A stretch of DNA of 64,000 bases, taken from contig CAWFJE010000005.1 of NCBI GenBank assembly GCA_963816155.1, positions 124,001 through 188,000 on the forward strand. Reading direction: 5' to 3'. How positions within the stretch are numbered: the stretch's first letter is position 1; the number at the start of each line of letters is the position of its first letter. The DNA comes from JAXGXJ01 sp963816155 (lineage in GTDB: Bacteria > Actinomycetota > Thermoleophilia > RBG-16-64-13). Below, in pieces: positions 9,095 to 17,364 of the stretch. The notes beneath the pieces are model-generated. The model did no database searches. It was not told the origin of the DNA and saw only the letters and a program-made list of their open reading frames with translations. Position numbers and translations under genes: made by a program.

Positions 9095-9946
9095 TCAGCG
9101 GGCCTTGATCTCCACGTCGACACGGGTGTCGCCGACCACAAGGACGTCCCGCGGCCGCAAGACGGTGCTGGAGATCGGATAGCCGTTCACAAGGGTGCCG
9201 TTGGTGGATTTCAGATCCTCCACCATCACGCGCCCCTCACTCCAGTACAGTACTGCATGGCGGCGGGAGACGTTGGGATCGTCCACTTGGAAGTCGGTGT
9301 CGCGCGCCCGGCCGATGACCACCCTGTTGCGGGTGAACTCCTTCACCCGGCTACCGGCCCTGACGACGATGGACTCGGCGCTCAGGCCCAGTTGTTCAGC
9401 CTGCGTGGTCGGGATCACCTGCGTCCCTCTGCGCTCGGGCATCTCGTGGACCATGGCGACCGCGCCACTCGCCGCTACGGCTGCCGATCCAGCCGAAGCC
9501 GCGGCCGGCTGAGGAGCCTGCGACTGATACGCCCGTTCCCTTGCGTCGTCGGTCCGCTCGGCGAGCACACCGAAGTAGCCAGGGCGGAGATCGGGCTCCC
9601 GCACAACGACGACCTCAAGGTCGCCCGCCAGTTCATACCGCTTAGCCCTGACGTGCTTGGAGACGGTCCGCTCGAGCTTGTCGACAAGGTCGGCCATCCG
9701 CGGGGCGAAGCGATTGTAGTCCTGAGGGCATAGGTGAACGATGAAGCGATTGTCCACCAGGGCCTGACCCTGGCGAGAGACCTTGTGGCCCTCCATCTCC
9801 CTGATCAGCTTCTGCCCCAACTCTTTGGGCTGAACGGAGACGGCCTTGTCTCTGTGGCTCCGTTTCGCCGGCTTGCCTACGCTCGCCGGACGGGGCTCAT
9901 CGACTGCGCTTTCGATGTCGGATTCGACCCTCCGCATCAAACCCAT
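9095..9946 (-). CDS. fhaA: FhaA-like protein: DUF3662 plus C-terminal FHA domain
   Basis: Cytoplasmic adaptor that binds phosphorylated partners in cell-wall control. The N-terminal half (residues 1-120) is the DUF3662 module (GQKLIREMEGHKVSRQ, VHLCPQDYNRF). A variable Ala/Ser linker follows, and the FHA domain spans about residues 195-283 with GRARDTDFQVDDPNVSRRHA and KSTNGTLVNG, which include the Arg/Ser/His/Asn positions that read pThr. ATG 9946 has GGAGG upstream. It lies 13 bp downstream of the multi-pass kinase and 19 bp before fhaB, in one operon. Confidence 0.93.
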   Translation of the reverse strand: MGLMRRVESDIESAVDEPRPASVGKPAKRSHRDKAVSVQPKELGQKLIREMEGHKVSRQGQALVDNRFIVHLCPQDYNRFAPRMADLVDKLERTVSKHVRAKRYELAGDLEVVVVREPDLRPGYFGVLAERTDDARERAYQSQAPQPAAASAGSAAVAASGAVAMVHEMPERRGTQVIPTTQAEQLGLSAESIVVRAGSRVKEFTRNRVVIGRARDTDFQVDDPNVSRRHAVLYWSEGRVMVEDLKSTNGTLVNGYPISSTVLRPRDVLVVGDTRVDVEIKAR

Positions 9947-9959
9947 GTATGCATTCCTC

Positions 9960-11657
9960 CTACAGGATATCCCTACCCTGGGACGAGATGAGAAGGGCGG
10001 ACAGGAAGCCGATTATAGCGCACGGCACGTAGGCGGCCAGAAAAGGCAGGAGTTCGACCGACACCCCAAGAAGCAGGATAGGCAGAAGGACGAAAGCGGC
10101 GAAGAGGACACTGAGATACCCCGTGGCCCCCCACATCCGCGCTCCGCGGGACGACCCCGTCCAGGCATAGACGGGCAGGGCGAAGACGACGAAGAGAAGA
10201 ACCTGCAGGGTGAGTTCAGGCTGCGTATCAAGGAAGCGGGCGATCTCGAGCAGCACCGGCCAGGGCGAGACGCTGTCCGCGGCGGCCGCGAGCGGCGCCC
10301 CAGGGTCAGGGCTGAAAGTGAACGGGACTTGGGGCCAAGCGCCCAGACCGGCCGCCACGATCACCACGAACCCCGCCATGAAGCCCAAGAGAGGTCCCCA
10401 ACGCCTCACCATGGCCCCGGTGAGCGGCAGCAGAGCCAAGCCCACGCCCCATATCACGGCCAAGGGCATCGCCCCCGGGAGCAGAGCGGCCCATTCCAGT
10501 CGCCTGCGCCACAGCACGTACATGGTGGGTGCCGCGAGGATCACGTAGATCACACCCCATCCAGGCCCGTAGGCGAAGATGGGGGGAGAGATGATGGCCA
10601 AGGCGAGGATACCTCCGGCAAGCGGCCACACGAGAGAAACGAAAGGAGGGATGATCACCAGAAAGGAGATGGCCACCTCCGGATAGAAGGGCACCCTCGG
10701 CAGCAGGTAGAGCAACGTGACCAGAGAGAAGACCCCGGCGGCGAGGTGGCGGGCCAAGAAGACCATCCGCTCGCGGTCCATTCGGGGGAGCGCGACGCGC
10801 TCTCTGACTCTGGTGGAGAAGTTCTGTTCCGGCGCTTCCTCGGCGATGGCCTTGCCTGCCTGCGCCAGCAGCCTCCCAAGACTGGCTGCATCCGGCCTGT
10901 TCTCGCGGTCGGGCGCCATCGCCTTGGCCAGCACATCGCTCACTTCGGGCGGAAGATCGGGGCGATTGGTCTGCAGGGGCGGGATGTCGGGACGAGAGAC
11001 GTCGCGCAGCAGTTGCTGCAGCTTCTTGCCCTTCTGCGGGTTGCGCCGCGTGAAGCCCTCATACAACGTCAGCGCCAAGGAGTAGACATCGCTGCGAGAG
11101 TCGACGACGTTGCCCGCGATCTGCTCCGGCGACATGTAGGCGAGCGTGCCCACCAGGTCACCGTCCACGGTGATGGACATGCGGTCCTCGAGTTGAGCGA
11201 CCCCGAAGTCCATGAGACTCACGTCCACGGAATCGCCCGAGGCCAGCATGATGTTCTCCGGCTTGACATCGCGATGCACGACCCCGCGGCGGTGGGCGTG
11301 ATCGAGGGCCTGAGACAGCTGGACGCCCATCTGCAGGATCTCCCGGTCGCTCAGTGACCCCTCCTGGTAGCGCTCGCGTAGGGTCTTGCCCTCCACGTAC
11401 TCGGTGACGAGAAGCGTGTGCCCTGGCTCGCGCACCATCTCATACATGGTGACGATGTGAGGATGGTTGAGCTTGGCGGCCGCCTGAGCCTCGCGCAGCA
11501 CGCGATCGTCGACGTCGGCGGTCTCGGGCACCACCTTGATTGCGACCGGCCGACCCATCTGCAGATCATCGGCCAGATACACGGTGGCGAAGGCGCCGCT
11601 GCCAAGTCTGCGGACGATCCTGTAGCGCTCGGGGAGGTTGGAGGGCAAGTCTGCCAT
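9960..11657 (-). CDS. Ser/Thr protein kinase with polytopic C-terminal membrane domain
   Basis: Complete kinase domain at residues 11-270: Gly loop GSGAFAT, Lys41 in AIKVV, HRDVKPEN with Asp130, DFG at 150-152, and APE-like YMSPEQIAG. The C-terminal half carries several hydrophobic segments (HLAAGVFSLVTLLYLLPRV onward to LSALLISSQG) and no PASTA repeats, unlike pknB. ATG 11657 (565 residues) was preferred over an upstream frame extension because the kinase fold begins at YRIVRRLGS and a promoter lies just before it. It is the first gene of the eight-gene minus-strand operon. Its sensing domain is unknown; the multi-pass region may detect a membrane or lipid signal (inference). Confidence 0.92.
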   Translation of the reverse strand: MADLPSNLPERYRIVRRLGSGAFATVYLADDLQMGRPVAIKVVPETADVDDRVLREAQAAAKLNHPHIVTMYEMVREPGHTLLVTEYVEGKTLRERYQEGSLSDREILQMGVQLSQALDHAHRRGVVHRDVKPENIMLASGDSVDVSLMDFGVAQLEDRMSITVDGDLVGTLAYMSPEQIAGNVVDSRSDVYSLALTLYEGFTRRNPQKGKKLQQLLRDVSRPDIPPLQTNRPDLPPEVSDVLAKAMAPDRENRPDAASLGRLLAQAGKAIAEEAPEQNFSTRVRERVALPRMDRERMVFLARHLAAGVFSLVTLLYLLPRVPFYPEVAISFLVIIPPFVSLVWPLAGGILALAIISPPIFAYGPGWGVIYVILAAPTMYVLWRRRLEWAALLPGAMPLAVIWGVGLALLPLTGAMVRRWGPLLGFMAGFVVIVAAGLGAWPQVPFTFSPDPGAPLAAAADSVSPWPVLLEIARFLDTQPELTLQVLLFVVFALPVYAWTGSSRGARMWGATGYLSVLFAAFVLLPILLLGVSVELLPFLAAYVPCAIIGFLSALLISSQGRDIL

Positions 11658-11671
11658 TAGTTCAGAGTATA
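11658..11671 (-). promoter_or_regulatory. Putative -10 element giving a leaderless kinase transcript
   Basis: On the minus strand TATACT (11671-11666) sits 8 nt before the ATG of the multi-pass kinase, and no Shine-Dalgarno sequence is present between them. Transcription would therefore start at or next to the initiation codon. Leaderless mRNAs are common in actinobacteria. No clear -35 hexamer is seen. Confidence 0.5.
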
Positions 11672-11729
11672 CGCAGCACGTCGTACGAACCCTGCGGCAG
11701 CGAGCGTGTGGGTGTGGAACAATGGATAC

Positions 11730-12674
11730 ATGGGAGCTGAGCCCGCACACACCGAGGAACCGCCGGAGAGCGAGTTCGCCCTGCGATTGGAAGGTCTCAG
11801 CAAGGACTTCGGAGGCCGCACGGTGGTGGACGATGTGTCCTTCGCGGTCCGCCGCGGCGAGATCTTTGGTTTCCTGGGCCCCAATGGATCGGGCAAGACC
11901 ACCACTATCCGCATGGCCTTGGATATCATCCGTCCTGACGCCGGCTCGGTGGCCGTCCTCGGTTCTCCCACCGGACTCTCGGTCCTGAGAGACGTGGGCT
12001 ACCTGCCGGAGGAGGCGGGGCTACCGCCCAGGGCGCGCGTTCTCGACACCATCCGTTACCTGGCCCGCCTCAAGGGCCTGTCTCGCGCCGAAGCGGAGTC
12101 GAGGGCGAACGAGCTGCTGACTCGGGTGGGGCTCTTCGAACACCGCTTCAAGAAGGTCGAAGCCTTGTCCCAGGGGATGAGGCAGATGGCTCAGTTCGTG
12201 GTGGCCATCGTCCACCGACCTGCGCTTCTCATCCTGGACGAGCCCTTCTCCGGTCTCGACCCACTCAACGTCCGCCTCATGAAGCAGATACTCACGGAGC
12301 ACCGACGTGACGGCGCCACGATCATGTTCAGCACGCACATCATGTCCGATGTGGAAGAGATGTGCGAGCGCATCGTGCTCCTCTCCGACGGCAAGGTGCT
12401 GCTGTTCGGAGAACTGGCCGCCATCCGTCGAGAGCGCGGGGTCAGAGCGGTGCAGGTACAGGCCACCGGAATACCCGAAGACCTGGCCGGCGAACCCTTC
12501 CACCCTCTCTCCGACGACACGGTCGAATACGACATCGGCGAGGGGAAGACTCCCGAGGCCATACTCCGATCCTATGCGGCCTCGGGGATCCGTGTGGACA
12601 GGTTCGAGCGCATGCTCCCCTCACTGAACGACATCTTCATCGAGGAGGTCTCCCGTGCGCGGAAGCTCCCCTGA
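11730..12674 (+). CDS. ABC transporter ATP-binding protein (ABC-2/NatA type)
   Basis: Cytoplasmic ATPase subunit of an exporter. Walker A GPNGSGKTT (about residues 49-57), Q-loop region, signature LSQGMRQM, Walker B LLILDEPFSGLDP and switch HIMSD are present. The C-terminal 75 residues form the DUF4162-like extension common in ABC-2 ATPases. ATG 11730 (314 residues) is used. An in-frame GTG at 11706 is possible, but neither start has a clear ribosome-binding site. The stop overlaps the permease start by 20 bp. The gene diverges from the kinase operon. Substrate not inferable. Confidence 0.9.
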   Translation: MGAEPAHTEEPPESEFALRLEGLSKDFGGRTVVDDVSFAVRRGEIFGFLGPNGSGKTTTIRMALDIIRPDAGSVAVLGSPTGLSVLRDVGYLPEEAGLPPRARVLDTIRYLARLKGLSRAEAESRANELLTRVGLFEHRFKKVEALSQGMRQMAQFVVAIVHRPALLILDEPFSGLDPLNVRLMKQILTEHRRDGATIMFSTHIMSDVEEMCERIVLLSDGKVLLFGELAAIRRERGVRAVQVQATGIPEDLAGEPFHPLSDDTVEYDIGEGKTPEAILRSYAASGIRVDRFERMLPSLNDIFIEEVSRARKLP

Positions 12675-13902
12675 CACGTGGGTGGTCTTCTCTGAGGAGC
12701 TGCGCGGACATCTCCGCAGCCGCTGGTATGTCTTCTTCACCCTGGCGATAGTCCTCCTCCTGATCGCCGCCGTGTGGCTGGTGCCGCTGTTCCAGGGCCA
12801 GGACGACGGGAGCGGAGCGGGACCCGGGGAAGATCTCAGCAAGATCGGCTTCGTGGACAACAGCGGCATGTTCCCCGACCTCGAAGGCGACGCCGGTCCG
12901 ATGCGCTATGAGAGCCTGGAGCAGGGCCTGCAGGCCGTCGCGCGGGGCGACATAGGCTCGTTCTACGTGATCACGGATGACTACCTCACCACGGGTATCG
13001 TGGAGCAGTACGCTCCCTTCGAGGGACGGTTCCCCGCCGCCCCGGTGGGTCAAGGCGCGTTTGCCGCGCTGCTGCTGCGCGAACTGGTCGCGGGGCAGGT
13101 GGACCCAGGCGTCTACGCGCGCGTGGCCACGCCCGCCGTCTTTCAGAGCTTGAAAGTGGAGTCGAACGGCAGCGTGTCGCAACTCACCCCCGCGGCCGAA
13201 GCAGCGGCGGGGCTCTTTGTCCCGCTCTTCTTCGCCGGCCTGCTTGCGCTGGGACTGACGGTGGGTTCGGGATACATGGTGCAGAACGTCTCAGAGGAGA
13301 AGGAGAGCCGTCTGGTCGAGGTGATGATCACGTCCGCTTCGCCCACGTCCGTCATGGCGGGCAAGCTCCTCGCGCTGGTGGCGATCGGGCTGGGACAGGC
13401 GGCGGTGTGGATCATCACGGCCTCGCTCACGATCCCCGCGATCTTCGAGCAACTCCTGGGAACGGGCACGTTCACGATCTCGGCCGGCTTCTGGGCCACC
13501 ATCATCTCCTGCTTCATCGCGGGCTATTTCCTCACCGCGACCGTGGCGATCCTGATGGGAGCGATAGCTCCTTCGAGTCGGGAAGCCTCGCGCGTGAGCG
13601 GCTGGCTCCCACTGCTCTCTTTCGTACCATTCTGGTTCGTGGGCGTGCTGATATGGCAACCCGACGCCTGGCTGGCACGCCTCATCTCCTACATCCCCTT
13701 CACGGCCCCCACGGGGATACTGGTGAGGCTCGGTGTGGGCGGAGAGATGAGCGCCGCGAACATCGCGGTCGCATTGCTGGGCGTGGTGGTGACGGCAGCC
13801 GTCTTCTACTGGGTGGCGGCGCGGGTGTTCAGGGCCGCCATACTCATGCGGGGACAGAACTTCAGCAGGCGCAATCTCTGGGCGGCTCTGCGGAGAGCTT
13901 AG
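12655..13902 (+). CDS. ABC-2 type transporter permease (NatB-like)
   Basis: Membrane partner of the preceding ATPase. One TM helix near residues 24-43 (FFTLAIVLLLIAAVWLVPLF), a 150-residue extracytoplasmic segment, then five more helices from about residue 185 to 400, including FVPLFFAGLLALGLTVGSGY. The motif EEKESRLVEVMITSASPTSVMAGK marks the NatB/YhaP family. In related systems the pair exports sodium, drugs or peptides, but nothing here fixes the cargo. The gene ends 20 bp before the hairpin-repeat array. Confidence 0.9.
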   Translation: MRGSSPDTWVVFSEELRGHLRSRWYVFFTLAIVLLLIAAVWLVPLFQGQDDGSGAGPGEDLSKIGFVDNSGMFPDLEGDAGPMRYESLEQGLQAVARGDIGSFYVITDDYLTTGIVEQYAPFEGRFPAAPVGQGAFAALLLRELVAGQVDPGVYARVATPAVFQSLKVESNGSVSQLTPAAEAAAGLFVPLFFAGLLALGLTVGSGYMVQNVSEEKESRLVEVMITSASPTSVMAGKLLALVAIGLGQAAVWIITASLTIPAIFEQLLGTGTFTISAGFWATIISCFIAGYFLTATVAILMGAIAPSSREASRVSGWLPLLSFVPFWFVGVLIWQPDAWLARLISYIPFTAPTGILVRLGVGGEMSAANIAVALLGVVVTAAVFYWVAARVFRAAILMRGQNFSRRNLWAALRRA

Positions 13903-13922
13903 CGAAGCAGCGAGCCCCGACA

Positions 13923-14229
13923 GGAAGTGAGGGCGGGCGATGCCGCGAGGCGAGCCCCGCTCGGAATGATGACGGGCGATGCGGCGCAGCCGCGAACTAA
14001 GACTCAGTGTGAGGACGGGCAATGCGGCTCGGCCGCGAGCCCCACTCACAGTCAGACCGGAAGTGAGGGCGGGCGATGCCGCGAGGCGAGCCCCGCTCGG
14101 AATGATGACGGGCGATGCGGCGCAGCCGCGAACTAAGACTCAGTGTGAGGACGGGCAATGCGGCGCAGCCGCGAGCCCCACTCACAGTCAGACCGGAAGT
14201 GAGGACGGGCAATGCCGCAAGGCGAGCCC
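13923..14229 (+). repeat. 136-bp tandem repeat made of three REP-like hairpin units (2.3 copies)
   Basis: Copies start at 13923, 14059 and 14195, an exact 136-bp period, and the first two are nearly identical. Each period holds three related units of 40-50 bp around the core GACGGGC(A/G)ATGC, each able to fold. The clearest pairs TGAG/CTCA, GGGC/GCCC and GCGGC/GCCGC around a GCA loop. No credible protein is encoded: the frames are open only because the DNA lacks stops. It lies between the ABC permease and tRNA-Leu. It could act as transcript-end structure or be a repetitive extragenic palindrome that duplicated. Confidence 0.85.
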
Positions 14230-14253
14230 ATAACCCCTACCGCCGCGGAGCGG

Positions 14254-14392
14254 CCGGGCGGGTCATTGGTGACAGTGAGGGCGCCCGCGGGGTCGTGTGC
14301 CCGCTGAGCTTGTCGCCCACGGGTGTATGGCGCGCGAAGCGGGTATGCGACCCCGCGGGCCCACTAACAGGCTCCCCCCGCGACCCGCCCGG
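14254..14392. repeat. Long nested inverted repeat (cruciform or long RNA hairpin)
   Basis: Outer arms CCGGGCGGGTC (14254-14264) and GACCCGCCCGG (14382-14392) enclose 13-bp inner arms GCCCGCGGGGTCG (14283-14295) and CGACCCCGCGGGC (14348-14360). A further GCCCGCT/AGCGGG pair lies inside, and the top of the stem spans about 14300-14345. It ends 20 bp before the tRNA-Leu promoter. It may be a terminator-like structure, a small structured RNA or a remnant mobile unit. Homology cannot be decided by reading. Confidence 0.65.
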
Positions 14393-14408
14393 ACGCCCCA
14401 AACTGCTA

Positions 14409-14417
14409 TGTTATACT
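14409..14417 (+). promoter_or_regulatory. Extended -10 promoter of tRNA-Leu
   Basis: TGTTATACT is an extended -10 (TGn plus TATACT), with the hexamer ending 12 nt before the mature tRNA 5' end at 14430. No convincing -35 element is present, which fits an extended -10 promoter. Confidence 0.6.
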
Positions 14418-14429
14418 CCGTGCACACTC

Positions 14430-14516
14430 GGGCGAGTGGCGGAATTGGCAGACGCGCTAGGTTCAGGGTCTAGTGAGCTTACGCTCATGGGGGTTCAAGT
14501 CCCCCCTCGCCCACCA
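14430..14516 (+). tRNA. tRNA-Leu (anticodon CAG)
   Basis: Class II tRNA with acceptor GGGCGAG pairing CTCGCCC, anticodon arm CTAGG-TTCAGGG-TCTAG giving anticodon CAG, long variable arm TGAGCTTACGCTCA and T arm GGGGGTTCAAGTCCCCC. The discriminator A is followed by a genome-encoded CCA (14514-14516). Strand assignment follows the stem pairings. The next gene starts 24 nt downstream and may share the transcript. Confidence 0.97.
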
Positions 14517-14539
14517 TCGTCTCCTAACTCGCTCTGCCT

Positions 14540-15619
14540 ATGACCGACCTGGATACTGACGACATCTTTGACGACTCAGCCGCGAAGGACCGGAGGCGGC
14601 CTCGGAAGAAGGCGCCCAAAGGGCTCCTCCGTCTGATCGGCGCTCTGGCTGCGATCGTCATCGTGGTAGTCGTCATCGTCGTCTTGGCCACCAGGCTGAC
14701 CGGCAGCAACGAGGTCACCGAGTACCAGAGCTACATCAACAGTATCGAGAGCATCCTGGAGCGCTCTGACGCCGTGGGCGACCAGGTGGCAGGGCTCCTC
14801 TTGGAACCTGGGGACACCACCCGCAAGGAGATCCAGACCCGTCTCGATCAGGCCTTGGCCACCTCGCAGGCCTTGGAGGCGGAGGCGGCAGCTTTGGAAG
14901 TGCCGCAGGAGTTGGTGGATCAGAACATCCATCAGCTGTTTGTGCTCGTGATGCACTTCCGCGCCAAGGGATTGGCCGACCTCAAACCTTCCCTTATGAA
15001 CGCACTGGAACTGCAGGACGTCGAGGTGCCATCCGAGCAGATCTCGCACGCCCTCACCTATCTCACCACCTCCGACTTCCTGTATGAGGAGGTCTTCAAG
15101 CCCAAGGCCGCCGAGATACTCAAGGTCAAGGACCTGGCGGACGTGTCCGTGCCGGACACGCAGTTCTTGTCCGACCCGGACCTCGCCTCCAAAGCCCGCG
15201 TCCAGGAGATACTGGCCCTCCTGAAGAGCACAGGTAACCTTCAGGCAGTGCACGGCGTGGAACTCAGCAAGGTAATGGCCAGTCCCGACGACAAGCAGAT
15301 CACGGGAGGCAAAACCTACAATCTCACCTCCAGCGACGAACTCGCCTTCCTCGTCTCCGTTGAGAACCAGGGGAACATGGCCGAGAGGGACGTACCCGTG
15401 GTGGTCACCCTCCTATCCGCGGACTCGACCGAGCCCCAGGAGGTGACGGTCACCATCCCTGAGCTCAAACCGAAGGAACAACTCACCGTCACGGTCAAGG
15501 GCCTCAACCCCACCACCTACGGCGAAGTAGCCGTGCTCAAAGTGACGGCGGGGCCCGTCAAAGACGAGAAGTTCACAGACAACAACTCTCTCGAAGCCAA
15601 CGTCATCTTCACTCTATAG
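14540..15619 (+). CDS. Single-pass membrane protein of unknown function with C-terminal CARDB-like domain
   Basis: I do not recognise a named family. Residues 1-28 are charged and cytoplasmic (acidic, then RRRPRKKAPK), residues 29-53 form a TM helix rich in Val/Ile, and the rest is extracytoplasmic. Residues 60-230 look helical and residues 240-359 resemble a CARDB/Ig-like beta domain (LAFLVSVENQGNMAERDVPV). It begins 24 nt after tRNA-Leu with no obvious Shine-Dalgarno sequence and is followed 10 bp later by the DUF4446 gene, so the two are probably co-transcribed. Envelope role inferred from topology only. Confidence 0.85.
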   Translation: MTDLDTDDIFDDSAAKDRRRPRKKAPKGLLRLIGALAAIVIVVVVIVVLATRLTGSNEVTEYQSYINSIESILERSDAVGDQVAGLLLEPGDTTRKEIQTRLDQALATSQALEAEAAALEVPQELVDQNIHQLFVLVMHFRAKGLADLKPSLMNALELQDVEVPSEQISHALTYLTTSDFLYEEVFKPKAAEILKVKDLADVSVPDTQFLSDPDLASKARVQEILALLKSTGNLQAVHGVELSKVMASPDDKQITGGKTYNLTSSDELAFLVSVENQGNMAERDVPVVVTLLSADSTEPQEVTVTIPELKPKEQLTVTVKGLNPTTYGEVAVLKVTAGPVKDEKFTDNNSLEANVIFTL

Positions 15620-15628
15620 GGGCAGTCA

Positions 15629-16408
15629 TTGAGCGCTTTGCAGATCTTCGAGATCGTGGCCGTGATAGCCATCGTTGTGGCGGTCGTAGTAGGAGTGGGC
15701 CTGGCCGTCGTCTACAGGAGACTCCAGCGCTATCAGCGCAACCAGCACGTCATCATGGGCTCGCGAGGCACCGTCGACATCGTGGAGCACGTCTCCGCCG
15801 TTGACGACAAGATGACGAACCTGCGCCTGGCCGTGGAAGACCTGACGTTGGCCGCCCGAGACCATGACGTCCGCATAGACACCAGCCTGTCCCGGGTGGG
15901 TATCGTCCGCTTCGATGCCTACCAGGACCTCGGGGGAAGACAGAGCACGGCTGTGGCCTTTCTGAACAGCACCGGTGACGGGGTCGTCATCACCACTGTC
16001 GTCAGTCGCGATTTTGCCCGTATGTACGTGAAGTTACTCAAGGACGGGGCCGCGGATATCCCTCTCGCGCCGGAAGAAGCTGAGGCCGTGGAGCAGGCTC
16101 GAGGCAGTGGGCCCTTCACCATCAGACCCCGCGTGGATATTACCGATGACGACGTCGCACCAAGATCCGATGAAGGGGCGACGGTCGTTGCCCTGGATGC
16201 TCCCGTGTCGATCGGGCTGCCCGGGCGCCGGCCGGCAAACGACCGCGAACTCGCACGCGAGAACCGCCGGCGCAAACGCCAGGGTCTCCCACCCCTTGAG
16301 GATGAGGTCTTTCCTTCCGCTATTGGCTGGGACAACCCGCAGACACCCGCTCCCGCGACGTTGACGGCCCTGCCGCAGACCGACCCGGAGAAACGGACAG
16401 ACCAATGA
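15629..16408 (+). CDS. DUF4446 family membrane protein
   Basis: N-terminal TM helix (IFEIVAVIAIVVAVVVGVGL, residues 6-25) followed by the conserved DUF4446 core, with RIDTSLSRVGIVRFDAYQDLGGRQS and ALLNSTGDGVVITTV-like strands at about residues 85-130. It ends in a charged and Pro-rich tail. Function in the family is unknown. TTG 15629 is the start, with AGGGGCA upstream. The stop overlaps the prephenate dehydratase start by 4 bp, a frequent neighbourhood of serS/pheA in actinobacteria. Confidence 0.88.
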   Translation: MSALQIFEIVAVIAIVVAVVVGVGLAVVYRRLQRYQRNQHVIMGSRGTVDIVEHVSAVDDKMTNLRLAVEDLTLAARDHDVRIDTSLSRVGIVRFDAYQDLGGRQSTAVAFLNSTGDGVVITTVVSRDFARMYVKLLKDGAADIPLAPEEAEAVEQARGSGPFTIRPRVDITDDDVAPRSDEGATVVALDAPVSIGLPGRRPANDRELARENRRRKRQGLPPLEDEVFPSAIGWDNPQTPAPATLTALPQTDPEKRTDQ

Positions 16409-17352
16409 GTTGTGACCCGGGCGGACAGGCACCGACGAAAGCATCTGTGTCTAGCCTGACCGAGCCGCTGGTGGTCGCTGCCGCCACAGTCGGTTTCCTG
16501 GGGCCGGAAGGGACGTTCACCGAGGTGGCCCTCCGCTCGACGCTCGAGCAAGTCGACGCCAACGGGAGGGCGCGGCGTTTTCTTCCCTACCCCACCATGC
16601 AGGACACCATCGAGGCGGTCTCCTCCGGGGAGGTCGACTGCGCGATCGTGCCCATCGAGAACTCCATCGAAGGTTCGGTGTCCGCGACCGTCGACCTGCT
16701 GGCCCATCAGTTCGATGACCTCCAGATCGTGCGTGAAGTGCGTATCCCCATCAGGCACAGCCTCATCGTCCGCCCGGGGGTCACTCTCGAGCAGATCACC
16801 AAGGTCATCTCCCACCCCCACGCCAACGCGCAGTGCCGGGGCTGGCTGCGCGAACATCTCCCCGGCCGGGACGTCGAAGCCGCCAACTCCACCGCGGACG
16901 CCGTGGAGCGCGTGTCACAGTCGTCGGAGCCGTGGGGTGCTATCGCCAACCAGTTGGCCGGACAGAAGTACGGCTGCGTGGTCCTGGCGGCCGACATCGA
17001 GGACCATGGCGACAACGAGACCCGCTTCGTCTTCCTTGCCCGGCAGCGCGAGCGGCAGGATTGGTTCGAACCCTACAAGACGTCGGTCGTATGCGAGATC
17101 GTCAAGGACCAGCCTGGAGCCCTTCTCCTCATCCTGCAGGAGTTCTCCTTCCGGCATCTGAATCTGACCAAGATCGAGTCCCGGCCTTCCAAACGCCGGC
17201 TGGGTGACTACATCTTCGTAATCGATGTGGAGGGCAAAGTCGACGACGGGCCGATAGCCGACGCCCTGCGCTGCCTCAACTGCAAGCTTCCCCGCCTGAC
17301 CGTGCTTGGCAGCTACCCCGTGGGCCGGCCCCTCGGTCGCGCCTCGCGCTGA
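16405..17352 (+). CDS. pheA: Prephenate dehydratase
   Basis: Converts prephenate to phenylpyruvate in phenylalanine biosynthesis. The catalytic domain (residues 28-215) opens with VGFLGPEGTFTE, contains VPIENSIEGSV and ends with the active-site Thr motif DNETRFVF. An ACT regulatory domain follows (about residues 228-310) with GALLLILQEFSFRHLNLTKI and ESRP, the phenylalanine-binding signature, so feedback inhibition by Phe is expected. It is a monofunctional enzyme without chorismate mutase. Some 25 N-terminal residues precede the core, so a start further downstream is possible. Confidence 0.95.
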   Translation: MSCDPGGQAPTKASVSSLTEPLVVAAATVGFLGPEGTFTEVALRSTLEQVDANGRARRFLPYPTMQDTIEAVSSGEVDCAIVPIENSIEGSVSATVDLLAHQFDDLQIVREVRIPIRHSLIVRPGVTLEQITKVISHPHANAQCRGWLREHLPGRDVEAANSTADAVERVSQSSEPWGAIANQLAGQKYGCVVLAADIEDHGDNETRFVFLARQRERQDWFEPYKTSVVCEIVKDQPGALLLILQEFSFRHLNLTKIESRPSKRRLGDYIFVIDVEGKVDDGPIADALRCLNCKLPRLTVLGSYPVGRPLGRASR

Positions 17353-17364
17353 CGAGGAGAGACG

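Noticed and set aside
9846..11357. 503-codon plus-strand frame
   Set aside because: Antisense to the multi-pass kinase; charged repetitive composition typical of shadow frames.
13923..14229. CRISPR array
   Set aside because: Period is 136 bp, the copies are adjacent without unique spacers, units are hairpins, and no cas genes are near.
14115..14543. 142-codon frame through the tRNA-Leu
   Set aside because: Covers the repeat array and a complete tRNA; not coding.
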